From: Euptelea pleiosperma
Lineage: Eukaryota; Streptophyta; Magnoliopsida; Ranunculales; Eupteleaceae
Length of the DNA stretch: 64,000 bases
Direction: 5' to 3'
Assembly: GCA_035048495.1 (NCBI GenBank)
Contig: CM068546.1
Location: 12,964,435 to 13,028,434, forward strand
Position numbers and translations under genes: made by a program. Numbering within the stretch: position 1 is the first letter of the stretch; each line of letters opens with the position of its first letter. Shown piece by piece: positions 47,041 to 58,830 of this stretch. Under the pieces are notes generated by a model, which worked only from the letters and a program-made list of their open reading frames with translations, had not been told where the DNA came from and searched no databases.

Positions 47041-47787
47041 ATGGGCTGCTTCAAAACTGTCCGAAGAAGTCCAATCGATTGGGCTTTTCTCCAATTGATT
47101 GGACTTTTGTCCTAATCGATTGGGCACCCTCAGTTTCAAATTTTTAAGCTTTTTAGGCCCTAAACCTACCCCTTTACTTCATGACTTTAGTTTTAGGTGA
47201 AATTTATCGTTGATCTCCTATTTTTAGGGTATCTAAGTTACTTATCATCCTATATGTGTGAGTATGGATAAACTGACAAAGGTTTGAGTCTTCAGATGAA
47301 TCAATCTTCAATCTTTTGAGACTTCAAGTTTCATCTTGTATTCTTTAGACAGTGCAAGAGTGATGCAACCATTGACACACTCTCAGCCTAACTGACATAG
47401 TATAGGATCGCTTATAATTATGTTTTGTCGTACGAAATTTAGCTAATACAATATAATCATATTCCTTACAAGCCAATCCCTTACTTTTTTTTTCCTAAAT
47501 GACAATTTTAATATGTGAATAATATTTATTATATAAGGGTGTTTTAGTCTTTTTCATTTATTTCAATAAAACACTTTTTGTTGTCAAAGATAAGTGACTT
47601 GTTAGGAGATCGATAACTTGTCCTCTCCCCAACAACCCTGTCTCTCTCTTCAAAAAATAATTTTTTCTTTTTATGATTTTCAACAATTCATAATTTTTAA
47701 TTTGTAAGTTAGTTTACGGTAAGAATAGAACTATAAGAAAACATTTGGCGAAGCTTTAAAATAATATGCAATTCTAATTACTTTTAA

Positions 47788-48076
47788 GGCGCGTTTGATT
47801 GCACTGAAAATTTTCCCGAGAAAATACATTTGGAAAATGCCTTAAATGGCTGATTGATTGCAACTGAGGACACACATTTCAATCATGTGTGAAAATAAAG
47901 GCTTATTTTCATGTGGAAATGAATTCTCACCTATCTGTATGGGAAATGAATTCCGGGCTTAGTTGGGAAAATTATCCAGATTTAAATGGCTTGGTAGAGA
48001 AAATTATACAGATTTAAAATGGCTATCTAACAATGGACAGTTGTTTTTTCCCAAGGAACATGCAATTTTTCCACAC
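47788..48076. mobile_element. Tourist-like MITE (family B), copy 3, degraded
   Basis: Opposite orientation to the copies near 22 kb. Starts GGCGCGTTTGATTGCACTG after TAA (47785-47787). The interior matches (AATTCTCACCTATCTG, ATGGCTATCTAACAATGGACA), while the right end is eroded (GCAATTTTTCCACACATCC before TTA). Confidence 0.8.
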
Positions 48077-48803
48077 ATCCTTATTCAATTTTAAATTTGT
48101 TATTTATTTTATTTTAAAAATTATTATAATAATATGCAATTTATATTTGTTTTAAATACTGTTTAGTCTTTTTTGTAAAAATATCTATCTATTTTTCTTA
48201 CTACTTTAAAGCCAAAACTTGGGTTGGGGCATGCCATTCACTAGGATGCCACCTCTTTGGCTTCACGAAGCCATTGAGGCTGGCACCCGCCAAACCAACA
48301 CTCCGGCGAAATTGTAAGGTTTTTTTTTGGGTGCAGTAATAGATTATTGACTAACTTACTAAAAAAAAAGTTCATTAAATGCCATTCTCCACTAAAAACA
48401 AAAAAAAGTTTATTAAGTGTCCTTAACGTACTCACTTAGGACACCTATTAGCGTGTAAAAAAAATTAAACATATGCTATTATTAGTTGCCTGACGTACTT
48501 ACCTTTGCACCTATAGTTGCATGTCAAAACTACTTAATTACTTTTCATGCCATTATCAATATAGCACATTCATTATCACTAAATTATTTATCGTGCCATT
48601 TTATTCATATTTTCGAAGCAACCTAACTCTTCTAACCACTTAATTTCTTCTTATGCCATTTCTTGTAGATAACTTCATAATTTTGATTATCTAATTATGC
48701 CTTGAGTTATCACAATTTAAAGATTTACCCTTCCAAACTAATCTTCCAAAACTACCTTTTGGGTTGAAACACTTTTTGCCACTTCTTTAAAAGAGGCCTC
48801 CAC
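48077..48803. other. Intergenic sequence, no gene recognised
   Basis: AT-rich. Contains scattered copies of GCCATT in different contexts. Nothing supports a gene or a defined element. Confidence 0.4.
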
Positions 48804-49797
48804 TAGGGCTAGCAATGGATCAGGTTTGAGTCGGATTGATACTGATTTGGTACTGATCCGATAAGAGTTCCAAATGATCCTGACCCGATCGGATCAATAA
48901 AATACAATTTCGGAGATTGGATTAATTCTGGGTCCGATTCGATGTCGAAGTCAAGAGCAAACACGCACAATAAAGAACACACAATCAATCTTATTGCAGA
49001 TTGATGAACACGCAGGCCTTGCTTGGTTCGCTGCACATGGGTGCATTTTGCACTCTTGTTTTGTTCATATATACCTTGTAAAAGAAGATCAATTACAGAC
49101 CAGTTTGAAAAAAGAAAAAAAAAAAAAAGATACTAACCAGTCTAAACTCTAAAGGATGATACATTCCAAAAAAAAAATATATGCAGCAAAGACATTCTTC
49201 TAGTGATATCCAAACCTAAAAGTCACACAACGGCACAAACATAATTAATTTCATACACAGGAGATAGAGTACATACCGTGATACCGCTAGGCTACCTGCT
49301 ACAAGCACTTGACTCCACTTGTCAATCTCCTCCAATGATCGTAACAACTAAAGGACGAAAAAACTGAAGAAGAATAAGAACTGAAGAAGAAGAAGTCTAA
49401 AGGTAAAAAAAAAAATTGAAGAAGTCTAAAAGTCGACTAAGCTTGGAATAGAAAAAAGAAATAATAAATATTTAAAATCAATTTAAATCTTAATTGCCAA
49501 ACATAGGGAAAGAATCACGTTGTTAACTTATAGGAATTAATGCTAAATAGTAACTATTAATTAGCTGTCAACTTGATTAAAAAATAAATATTACTTTAAA
49601 TAAATATCTATATAATATAATATCTATTCATATTTAGAATATATATCGGGTCCGTATCGGATCGGGACAAGGTTGATCCAGTACCGATCCGATAAGAGAT
49701 CGGATCGACAATCTTTAATCCAGTACCGATCCGATAACAAAAAATAATGATCTGGACCCGGTTTTTTTGGATCAGATCGGATCCATTGCCAGCCCTA
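48804..49797. mobile_element. Non-autonomous hAT element with perfect 8-bp target duplication
   Basis: Inverted ends TAGGGCTAGCAATGGATC and GGATCCATTGCCAGCCCTA. The 8-bp sequence GCCTCCAC stands on both sides (48796-48803 and 49798-49805), which is diagnostic for hAT. Subterminal regions carry many copies of GATCGGAT/ATCCGATC, the repeated motif expected for hAT transposase binding. The element is 994 bp and has no transposase. Near 49027 it contains GGCCTTGCTTGGTTCGCTGC, which resembles the Harbinger end at 33454, so a second element fragment may be nested inside. Confidence 0.93.
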
Positions 49798-49805
49798 GCC
49801 TCCAC

Positions 49806-50075
49806 AAATAAAGAACTACGCCCAATCTTTAATTACATATAGGTACCTCTCCTCTTCAGTCATGTGCTTGAACCTGCCCCGGCTAGTCGCCATTATTGCC
49901 ACATCAAAAAGAAGTCTTTGTATTTAAGGTTTCAAATGAAACAAGTTGAAAGAAGAGAATTTGGTTTATGTAGAGATTGTGTATTCAATCCATGTGACAG
50001 GCTTTGAAATTCCAGCCGGAGCCCAGCAGTAGGAATGTCCAGCCCAAGCCCGGTTAAAATCGAGAAAAACTTCTG
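49806..50075. other. Spacer between hAT element and MITE pair
   Basis: No gene recognised; short and AT-rich. Confidence 0.4.
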
Positions 50076-50402
50076 TCACCACGCACAATATGAGCCACAT
50101 GACACACTATTAGAGGGCGCTGACCGAATGGATGTCTGGCCAGTCCTTCAGTGGACCTGCAAACCAAAAATCAGCCTGATTAGTGATTCATAACCTTTGG
50201 ATCTTTCCACCCATATAACGCTCAATAATGCTCAAAATTCCTACTGTTAAGATCAACCCATGGAAATAACTTCAATCCAATGCTTAGAAATCACACTGAT
50301 CAGGTTTATTTTTGGTTTAGAGATCCAGCTAGTGATTGGCCCAACATCCATTCGGTCAGTGTCCACTAATAACGTTCCACGTGGCTCGTATTCTGCGTGG
50401 TG
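50076..50402. mobile_element. Palindromic MITE (family A), copy 3
   Basis: Left: TCACCACGCACAATATGAGC, CACACTATTAGAGG, GAATGGATGTCTGG, AAAAATCAGCCTGATTAGTG. Right: inverted ACTGATCAGGTTTATTTTTGG, ACATCCATTCGGTCAG and CACGTGGCTCGTATTCTGCG followed by TGGTGA. About 330 bp, folding on itself. Confidence 0.85.
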
Positions 50403-50533
50403 ACGCTTCGGTCACCAAGCAATGTGATAGAAGTTTTACTGGACAGTCTGGACCCAGTCACCCAAACTCGTGTTGTTCGTGTTTCAGTCCCAGTTAAACG
50501 ATTATTACGAGCACACCGTGTAAATTTTTGATG

Positions 50534-50910
50534 ATAGGTGCTGTCATAGAGGCCGATGACTGCGCTCAATGAGCCACATGGTACACTCTTAGAGGACTCT
50601 GACGGTATGGATGTTTGGCCAATATCTCGGAGAACCTACAAACCAAAACTCAACCTAATTAGTGATTTCTAGACGTTGATTTGAATTATTTTCATGGGTT
50701 GATTTTAACCGTGGGACTTCGAGCATTATTGACCATTATTTGAAGTACAAAGATCCGAAAGTTTGAAATCACTAATCAAGCTGATTTTTGGTTTGTAGGT
50801 CAACCTAGGGATTGAAAAAACATCCATACGGTCATAATACTCTAAGAATGTGCCTCGTGGCTCATATTGTGCACTGTCATCGGCCTCGATGACAGCGCCT
50901 GTCATCAAGG
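50534..50910. mobile_element. Palindromic MITE (family A), copy 4, near the DeSI-like promoter
   Basis: Arms GGTGCTGTCATAGAGGCCGA, GAGCCACATGGTACACTCTT, GGTATGGATGTTTGGCC on the left, with inverted counterparts CATCCATACGGTCA, AAGAATGTGCCTCGTGGCTC and CATCGGCCTCGATGACAGC on the right. It lies about 160 bp upstream of the TATA box at 51072. Confidence 0.85.
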
Positions 50911-51067
50911 TTTTACTACGAGAACACAATGCCACGTGTCGAAATAGAATCGCCTGGTAAGTTCTAGAAGGTTTGAATGGAAAGAATCCTCTTTTTTACC
51001 AAGAAATATTAATAAAACAAAGGAAAGAATCCTCTCTCGTTCGTCCTGGATCTCTGGAGTCTCTCCT

Positions 51068-51110
51068 CGTGTATAAAAAGGGGTCAAGACTCTCTCCTCC
51101 TCCCGTTCGT
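51068..51110 (+). promoter_or_regulatory. TATA box and start region of the DeSI-like gene
   Basis: GTATAAAAAGGGG at 51071-51083 has good TATA-box form. A C/T-rich leader follows (TCTCTCCTCCTCCCG), typical of plant transcription starts. A first non-coding exon seems to end at about 51185 (CTTTTGAG before GTATTT). Confidence 0.65.
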
Positions 51111-52267
51111 TGAAGTTTCTCTCAATCGACTCGGATTTCTCGCATTCTCACATTCTCGCATTCTCGGATTCTCGAGCCTTTTGAGGTATTTTTATATTTC
51201 TGTTCATCTTCTTTGTTTTCTGTAATTTTTCTTTCAGATCTCTCTCTCGAATTCTCGCACAATGCATATAGATCTCTTGCGTTTGTTGTTGATCATTGAT
51301 GTTCATCTCTATGAATCAATTTTTAGGGAAATATTAGGGTTTAAGATCTTTCCCTCTTTCTTTTCAAAAAAAAAAAAAAAAATCCAGAATTTACGATTTG
51401 TGGAATTTCGTTCCATAAAGAAGGTGGATTTTTGTGAAATTTTGAAATTTTCTGTCGAGTATTGGTGTTACGTAATTGGGGAATTGATTCTACAGAAGGT
51501 TCTCAAGTTCGATACCAGATGTAAGGATTTAGGGCTATTGGCCAAATCTAGAGCAATCTAATAAGCAATTAGAAGTCTTTGTACGGATTCTTACGTCTTA
51601 AATTGACGTTTTAGTTCGACAAGATCAAATCTTGAGCAGTTTTGGGTCTATTCTCTATGTGAATTACATAACAACTAAATTAATTTAATTTGAATTTGGC
51701 GAAAGTTTGCCTGGGCTTTCACCGCAGAATTCTTACCCTGTTAAGAAGGATTCTCTTTCTGTGTGATGTTCATCTAGTATTGGCCACATGTACATCAACA
51801 CTCATACCCTACCATGGATCGTAGTTTTCCCCCGTGAATGAAGCTTTCAAATTTTTATTTGTTAAATACAAAAAAGAAGAAGAAGAGAACTACCTATATC
51901 TGCTGTCTGGTGGGTGGCAATTAAGGATTGAAGTCTGTTGTGTCTCCCCATGTTACTGCATCTCTTTTTATTTTATAAATTTTAAGGGGTTCTTGACTAG
52001 TAATCCGTTTTGTTTATCTAATCTGAACTATCTGTTCAATGGTGCTGATTGAATTACTAGTCATTTCTTAGCATCTGGTTGATAATCCAAAGGAAACTGC
52101 ATTTTCAAGCATGCTTCAGATTGTTCTTCTGTTTATCTCAAGCTTTTTTCTGTTCCTGAAACTCTTGATTTTCTGAATGTAGTTACTTAGATTTGCTTGA
52201 TTTACCGCCGGACGACTTTCAGCATTTTTTCGAACCACTTATAACTTGTATATTAGACTTTTGGGAG

Positions 52268-55200
52268 ATGGCAGAGGTATGGAACATTATTGCTTTTGTT
52301 TTTGGTTTTTATATATATGCTTTGCTGATTACCACTGCTCTCTGCTCATTTAGTCATTGTATTTGCCGTGCTCTTACAAACCCCAAATTGCTATAGGACG
52401 GTTATAAGGTTTCCTTGAATGTATATGATCTAAGCCAAGGACTTGCTCGCCAGCTATCCACAACATTCTTAGGCAAAGCTATTGAAGGCATATGGTAAGT
52501 GTTTATTTTTGCTTAAGGCACCATATTTAGTGGCATATGTACTTCTGAATGTATATACTTGTTACAAAATTTGGTAGTTTTAATCTGTGCAGTTGTCTTT
52601 ATCAAATGTTCCACTCGAGTTAATGAATGCCTATAACATAGCATGTTTGTAAAAGAAAGCTTTTTCTATCTTTAAGTCATTGTATGTTATTCTTTTTTTT
52701 TTTCCTTTTCTTTTTGATAAGTAAAGATGATTCTTATTGAAAAAGGAAAACCCTTGATAAAGTGCATGTGGAGCTTCCAGCATGACCATTTGATGCAAGA
52801 TAAAATTTCTCAACTGCAAGAATGGTTCTTCAAGAATGCCAATATAAGGAATGATTCTTTAATCTTTAATAATGAGTAATCCGCGTCCTCTTTCTAGTTA
52901 TAGAAAGATACTGACCACCAAATTCTGAACAACTAAAATTTGATTCTAGCAAAATTAACTTGCTGAAACCTAGAATCCATATTTTCTATTTTTAGTGAGA
53001 GCCCTAATTTAAAAATTCAATAAACTAAAAATCAACCATAGTCCAAACTAAAAATAACTAGAATCTAATCGTTGATTCATTTCCTAAGGCCCAAGATTAC
53101 AAAATCTTGCAAAATTGGTTGAAATGAAGTTGTAGCTCTCAAAAAGACGAAAAATGGACTTGCAGATGAGAAATCATGCTTCTTGGAATCAACAATGTCA
53201 CCAATCGGGACTAACAGCATCTCCTGTAAGATGCCTTTAGAAACACATAAAGTTGGCTCAGAAAAAATTTATAGACTTCAACATGGTTTACAGATTGATT
53301 CAATGTGCCTATAATAATAACTAAGATTGACTATTCTACATTGAAAGAAATACGCTAATGATGAGAATGAGAGGTATAAAAGATAGCAATGGCAACTTTT
53401 CAACATCTTCCCTTTGCATGATTATTGAAACTTTCTCCTTCTAATTGGTAGTCATGCATCCCAGCACAGTTTGATTTTAGTATTGGAACACCGGGATCAT
53501 GGGTTCAAACTTTCTTTTAACAAGTATGGCACCAAACACATTCTTTTTCCTTGTTTCCATTTAGACATGTTGAACTGGACCTTGTGTACATTATCACTAG
53601 AATGTATAATGATGATCCAAATGTTATGGACCCTGAGTGTAGATCAATGATGCCCGGATACTTAAACATGCCTATTGTATGATTGTACCTTATCGACACG
53701 ATACGATTCTGATACTCTTACCTGATACTGCATGGGCACTTTTACACCACCAATTTCTCATTTTTTATTATACTATTGTGTATTTTCTTAACTCCTAACA
53801 ATTTCTTTATTCCTTACGTCAATAGCAAGATATAAATATTGTAATATATTTAATTGGAAGAAACTTTTAACAATATAGAAATTTCATTATATTTGGCTTG
53901 ATGTGAATAGTAAACAATGATACTTAGCTTGAAAAACTTAAAATTAAAGTAGTGTATGAATATATTGGATGGGATACCTGCATCCATATCCTGGATTTCG
54001 GGAAATGAAGAGTTGCATCTCCATTTCCCGTACCGATCTCTGTAACTGTATCCATATTTCGGCATCTTAGGTGTACATGTCTCTTTTCTTGCAAAACACA
54101 GCTTCCTAGGAGGCTATAATAAGCAGTTGAAGCAGAATTATCTAACCAAAGGACAAAAGATTAAAATCTCTAAGATATCAAAATGTTGGACATCATAGCT
54201 TGCATTTTGGTAGTATTATACTTACCGTCAGGTTGCTCCATCACTGGCCTTTAGTATGGTTGGAGACTGGAGTTCCATTTGTTTGTCAGTGATATTTCTC
54301 AATATTTTTTGTGTGGGTTGCTTCAAGGGTATTAAATTTTTGTGTTAATGAATGCTGAAACAGGCACACAGGGGTAGTAGTTTATGGGAATGAATACTAC
54401 TTTGGGGGAGGCATCCAACATGCTCTTGTTGGAACGACACCATATGGAACTCCAATCCGGGTGGTAGATTTGGGTGTCACACATGTACCAAAGGAGATTT
54501 TTGAGGAGTACTTGCAGGAGATCAGCCCCCGATACAGGGCTGAAACCTACAGCTTGCTTAGACACAACTGCAACAACTTTAGCAACGAGGTCGCTCAATT
54601 TTTAGTTGGCACTACCATTCCTGACTATATTTTGGAGCTCCCTAATGAAGTTATTAGCAGCCCAATGGGCGCTCTGATATGTGAGTCCTTCGGCCCTTTA
54701 TATGGCTTAAATGGATCTCTTCTTCTCCCCTCTGATACGAATTATTGAAATTTTGTTTGTTTATGGTAGTTGGATATTAAAATTTATCAGACATTGTTGT
54801 CTGTTTATCCACAACCACTATCGTTATGGTTGCCTTGCAACACTACATGAGGGTTTTGCAGGTTCATAGCTCACTCAGGTGGTTGGGTCCCCGCCTGACT
54901 GGTAATACCCTGGTCTGGTAATGCACCATAACATTGGATTGTTTCTCTACTATTATCATGGTTATGACTACATGGGCCAAAGCATAGTTACAAAGAGCGC
55001 TTCCAAAAAAAAAGTATCGTGACCTAATCATAAATAACATCACACTTCCAAAAATTGAGGACAGATGTCAATAATTGAGTTACTCTATATCCTACTTATT
55101 GGCTAACTCATCCTCTACGCTCCAATAGATAAACATCCTTTTCTCTCTCTCTCGCGCGTTACCTTCCCACTCTCCCACTACCCTTCACATGGTCATTGAC

Positions 55201-56607
55201 AACCATTTTTTTTCCCCAAATACACTTATTAATATACTACTTAAATCATAAAGAAAGTAATAAGAATGTAATTAACATAACAACAGGAAGATAGAGGCAA
55301 AATAAAAAACAGGTGAGATTTGTTGGAGACTCCTTAACCGTTCAGAGTCTAGATCAAGAAACAAAGGTGACTATAATACGTGGCAACTCTCATATCACAA
55401 TCCCGTAATATACTCTTAACCAAGTTTTCATTACCTTGTGTCTTCGTCTCTTATCTTTATTTCCATGGTAATATGTATGAAATTATATTGAAATTTCAGA
55501 CGTTAAAACAGCTGAATTATATTGAAATTAGATTACAAAGAGGAGAAACCGAACAGAGATGCTACCGTACCCTTTATTCTTTTCTAGTGGTCATATTCTT
55601 TTCTTGAATTTTGATGCACCATGTCAAAGGAGATTTATTTTTAAATTTTTTTTTGTCGAAGCAAACTATTATGAAACATTTTCACCCCTACACTCTTTAT
55701 GAAAAGTTTGGCTTAGTTGTCCAGTTGTTTGCTGAATATGTCATGGAAAATGCCTAGTTTTTCTATTAGGTTTTGATCTGTCATTTTTGAAAATAATTGT
55801 AATTTTTTTTATTTGATCCAACATATGTACCTTTGCAAGTCATGTGAGAGTTGGGACTAATCTTTTTTTTTCCTCTTATAATTGCGATATATGTTGCAAA
55901 TTTGCATTGTTCCAGTGGATCTTAGAGTGCAGTGTGCGTGCAGCGCATGTTCTCCTCCGCTAGTCATTTCTAACTAAAATTTACTGTCACATAACGAACG
56001 CATGCAGTAAAATAATTAGGTTATGTAGTCTCTTTGATAAGTTCTTGGAAAAAAAACAATCAGGTGTCATTGTAACATGTCCACTTGTATTTATAACTGT
56101 GGTGGTGCAGTGCCCATGATACAGCAACTGGAAACAACACTCAGGTCAGGTGCTGTTCCTCAAGTTCCACAGTTCAGGCCTTCTTCCTTAGCTCAGCCCT
56201 CCCAGCCCGTATCCACAACCGTCAAGAGCCTTAACAAATCCATGAGCAGCAGAAGCCCCGACATGTCATCATCAAGGGAAGTAACAATCAGCAACAAGGA
56301 AGGTCCAGAGAAATCTGATAACCACCGTCCCATGGATTCTGAAAGCACATCGGAGAAGCCACCTAGGTCCGACGACAATGCACCACCTGCCACTGAACCT
56401 ACTGGAGGGACACCGAAGAAGACGGTCAATGGAGTTGCCGGAGATACTCTTGGGGATGCCCGGACCAGGGTGCAGGAAGAGATCATGAGTGAGTTTGCTG
56501 CTATAATGGCAACTGGAACACTTCGGGCGAGTGAGGCAGCAGCACTTGCTACCAGGAGAGTGATGGAAAGATATGGTCGGACGAACGTTTCCATTCCACA
56601 AAGCTAG
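52268..56607 (+). CDS. DeSI-like PPPDE cysteine isopeptidase, 4 coding exons
   Basis: DeSI (desumoylating isopeptidase-like) proteins are papain-fold cysteine proteases that remove SUMO or ubiquitin from targets; the plant members are largely uncharacterised. Coding exons: 52268-52276 (MAE), 52397-52494, 54364-54680, 56111-56607. Phases agree at all junctions, giving 921 nt and 306 residues. The PPPDE domain spans about residues 5-145: [15 protein letters not shown], catalytic His37 in [23 protein letters not shown]-like loop [14 protein letters not shown], catalytic Cys105 in [15 protein letters not shown]. The C-terminal 160 residues are low-complexity Pro/Ser-rich with a final conserved segment ([37 protein letters not shown]), typical of plant homologues. 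All key residues are present and no frame damage is seen. Upstream are a TATA box and a likely 5'UTR intron of about 1 kb. Confidence 0.94.
52397..52494 (+). CDS. DeSI-like coding exon 2
   Basis: Encodes [20 protein letters not shown] and [12 protein letters not shown], ending inside the Trp codon (TG before GTAAGT). The preceding 9-nt coding segment at 52268-52276 (MAE) lies at the 3' end of a leader exon before GTATGG. A 3-codon first coding exon is small, but MAE plus DGYKV agrees with plant homologues. Confidence 0.9.
52495..54363 (+). other. DeSI-like intron (1.87 kb)
   Basis: AT-rich intron between coding exons 2 and 3. A poly(T) followed by GATAAGTAAAGATGATTC near 52690-52730 could be the end of an old LINE or SINE-like insert, but there is no second end. 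No gene inside. Confidence 0.5.
54364..54680 (+). CDS. DeSI-like coding exon 3 (catalytic core)
   Basis: Encodes both catalytic residues: [10 protein letters not shown] near the start and [19 protein letters not shown] later. Ends SSPMGALI with a split codon before GTGAGT. The 5' border follows CTGAAACAG. Confidence 0.95.
54681..56110 (+). other. DeSI-like intron (1.43 kb)
   Basis: Intron between coding exons 3 and 4, AT-rich. No transposon ends or coding signals recognised. Confidence 0.5.
56111..56607 (+). CDS. DeSI-like coding exon 4 (Pro/Ser-rich tail)
   Basis: Starts after GGTGGTGCAG with the rest of a Leu codon, then [20 protein letters not shown]. The middle is Ser/Pro/Glu-rich, and the end is [15 protein letters not shown] and a TAG stop. 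The 3'UTR continues to roughly 56.7 kb; an exact poly(A) site is not evident. Confidence 0.93.
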
Positions 56608-56984
56608 GAAAGAGGGGATGGAGGTCTCTCAAATGGGGTCCTAAATGCCATTTGTAATTTTATTTTCCCATATTCTTACCTGAGTGAATCTTGCAAAATG
56701 AAATGTTGCAGACTAGTCACTCTTGAATTTGAGAAGCCCGGATGCTGAAACCTTTATTAGAGTTAAAAAATTTGAACTTTGAAATCAGATCTCATTTTAA
56801 AATTTGTAGGTTTGGTCGTGACTCGTGAGAAAGTCTCATCGTTGGCCTCAGCCATCTTGCATTCAAGAATTGGCCTTATCCATCCGAACATTATTCGTTG
56901 TAGATCTGTGGTCGATTGATGAGCTTGCTCGGTATGGAAGGTAAGGTTTGAAAAAGCCTTTACTGCTTAAATTCCACGGTAAAA

Positions 56985-57145
56985 AATCAACCCATGAAAA
57001 CAACTCACGTAGAAATCACTAATCAGGCTAAATTTTGGTCTGCGTGTCCATCTAGGATTGGGCCAAACATCCATACGTTCAGAAAAATCTCTAAGAATAT
57101 GCCACGTGGCTTTGGTCAGCAATTTTGCTGTCTGGCAATGCTCAG
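56985..57145. mobile_element. Half copy of palindromic MITE (family A)
   Basis: Only one arm is clear: AAATCACTAATCAGGCTAA, CATCTAGGATTGGGCC, AAACATCCATACG and TAAGAATATGCCACGTGGC. It lies about 380 bp after the DeSI-like stop codon. Confidence 0.7.
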
Positions 57146-57597
57146 CAAAGTTCTACTCTGTCATGAAATAGCTTTACTGCTAACTAGGGGAAGGCATGTT
57201 CGGTTGAGTGAGAGAGAGAGAGTTTGGAAACTTTTGAAGGATTTGATTTTGGGAAAATTAGTAGTATCCCGTAAAATTTGCGGGTATTTGTGGTACCCCT
57301 TGGCTCTGTTGGTAACCAGACATGGATTTGGTATCGAAAATAGAATTCCAAGATTTGTGATTTCTGAGAATTTGATTTCCAAGAAATGAAATTTCATGTT
57401 TGGTTTCACTGTGGAATTTACTTGGAATTCCTAGTGAATTCTTATTTTAGCAGTTTGGACATCTCACAGAATTGGATTTATATCTATCTACGTAAGAGAA
57501 GTAACTTCTCATGATCTTTATGTTATAAGGGCTCTTCTTTTTTTTTTTTCTTTTCGCCATCTGTCAGTTTACTGTTATCGATGTTAATTTAAATAAA
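57146..57597. other. Intergenic spacer with possible diverged inverted end
   Basis: GTTTGGAAACTTTTGAAGGA and onward to GGAATTTACTTGGAATTCC at 57210-57440 shows G/A-rich short repeats similar in inverted form to 58850-59030. A decayed element is possible but not defined. Confidence 0.35.
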
Positions 57598-58345
57598 AGG
57601 GAATTTTTGATATACCCCCCCATGTTATCTTTAAAATTTGACATACCCCCCCACAATTTGAAAAAGCTGACATACCCCCCTATGACTCGGTCCACGGTCA
57701 TTTGACCAGGGTTGACCCCAGTTGACTACCAAATTGTTTACGAAATGGCAAAACTGCCCTTGTCTTCAACCTTTGACACAAGGGTTTGAGAAAAAACCCA
57801 AACCCCACAAACGGCTATGGTGGACGGCCAGCCAAGGGACTCCAATGGGTTAGTTGCCCATCACCGGCGACCATCCCACCGGAGTCTCATGGTCAGCCGG
57901 CCACCACTCCAGCAATAATTTAAAACTCAAAGTTAAAAAAAAAAAAGAAAAAAAAAACAGCATAAAATTTTAGTTTTAAAACTTTCATTAAAATAAATGA
58001 AAATTAAAGCAGGACAAAGCAATTTATAGTTTAGGCTTTTGAGACATGGATTTTGGAAAGATGGGTTCTCTCTATTTTAAAATATTCTTTCATGAGTTTC
58101 ATCTATTTTGTTTGGGGGTGTTTTTTCTTCTCAATATTCGCTTAATTCATCAAAAAACGGAAAAAAAAATCTATAGTTTACCAACATGGCTTTTAATTTT
58201 TATTTTTAATCTACCCTTTTCATGTTTGATTTGGGGTTTGGGTTTTGGCCTAAACCCAAACCCTGGTTCTAAAGTTGAAGAGAAGGGCACTTTCGTCCTT
58301 TAGTACAAAATTTCGTAGTCAACTCGGGTCAACACTGGTCAAATC
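57598..58345. mobile_element. Mutator-like MITE (family M), 3'-truncated or diverged copy
   Basis: The left end GGGAATTTTTGATATACCCC and the blocks CCCCATGTTATCTTTAAAAT and ATGACTCGGTCCACGGTC match 62115 onward. The right side has GTAGTCAACTCGGGTCAACA and CTGGTCAAAT (about 58315-58345), the inverted counterpart, but the last 100 or so bases of the right end are missing. Confidence 0.75.
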
Positions 58346-58449
58346 CTAAATAAAAACTTTGAAAAATAATAAATGAAATTATTTTGATAATTTTTAACCA
58401 CGATTAACCTATGCCAAAATCTCAATGGCTAAAGCCTACGTGGTACATG

Positions 58450-58830
58450 ATGCAACAAATACAGATGTCTGTTGTCAACATTGATTATGGACCACATTAT
58501 GAGCCATGTGGCACATTATTAAAGACAACAGACTGTATTGATGTTTGTCCCATCCCTAGGTGTCCCATTATACTAAAAATTAGGTTGATAAGTTATTTCT
58601 AACCTTTAGATTTGAGTACCCCAAATAATGTTAGATATCCCATGGTTAAAAATCAACCCATAAAAGACACAAATCCAATGGTTACAGATCACTAATACCG
58701 TATAGATATTTGTCGGATCCCTAGGTGGACCTACATACTAAAAACAAGGCCGATTGGTTATTTATAAACTTTGGATCTTAGTACCCCAACTAAAACTAGA
58801 TATCCCAGGGTTAAAAATCAACCAATAAAA
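58450..58830. mobile_element. Palindromic MITE (family A), diverged copy 5
   Basis: GAGCCATGTGGCACATTATT, GATGTTTGTCCCATCCCTAG on the left; CCGTATAGATATTTGTCGGA, CCCTAGGTGGACCTACATAC later. The arrangement is partly direct, not inverted, so it may be two fused halves. Confidence 0.6.

Larger units (their letters stand above)
42810..47470 (-). mobile_element. SIRE-like LTR, split by about 3 kb of nested inserts
   Basis: On the minus strand the LTR would start TGTAAGGAATATG at 47470 and end GGGAACTTCA at 42810, next to the primer-binding site. About 0.43 kb (47041-47470) at the start and about 1.03 kb (42810-43840) at the end look like one LTR of some 1.46 kb, close to the 1.56-1.59 kb LTRs of the 26720-32827 element. 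The 47470 part shares its TGTAAGGAATAT start and the CAATCGATTG motifs. The intervening 43840-47040 is different material (MITEs, AT-rich satellite-like DNA, an LTR-like end). Exact insert borders are not resolved. Confidence 0.6.
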
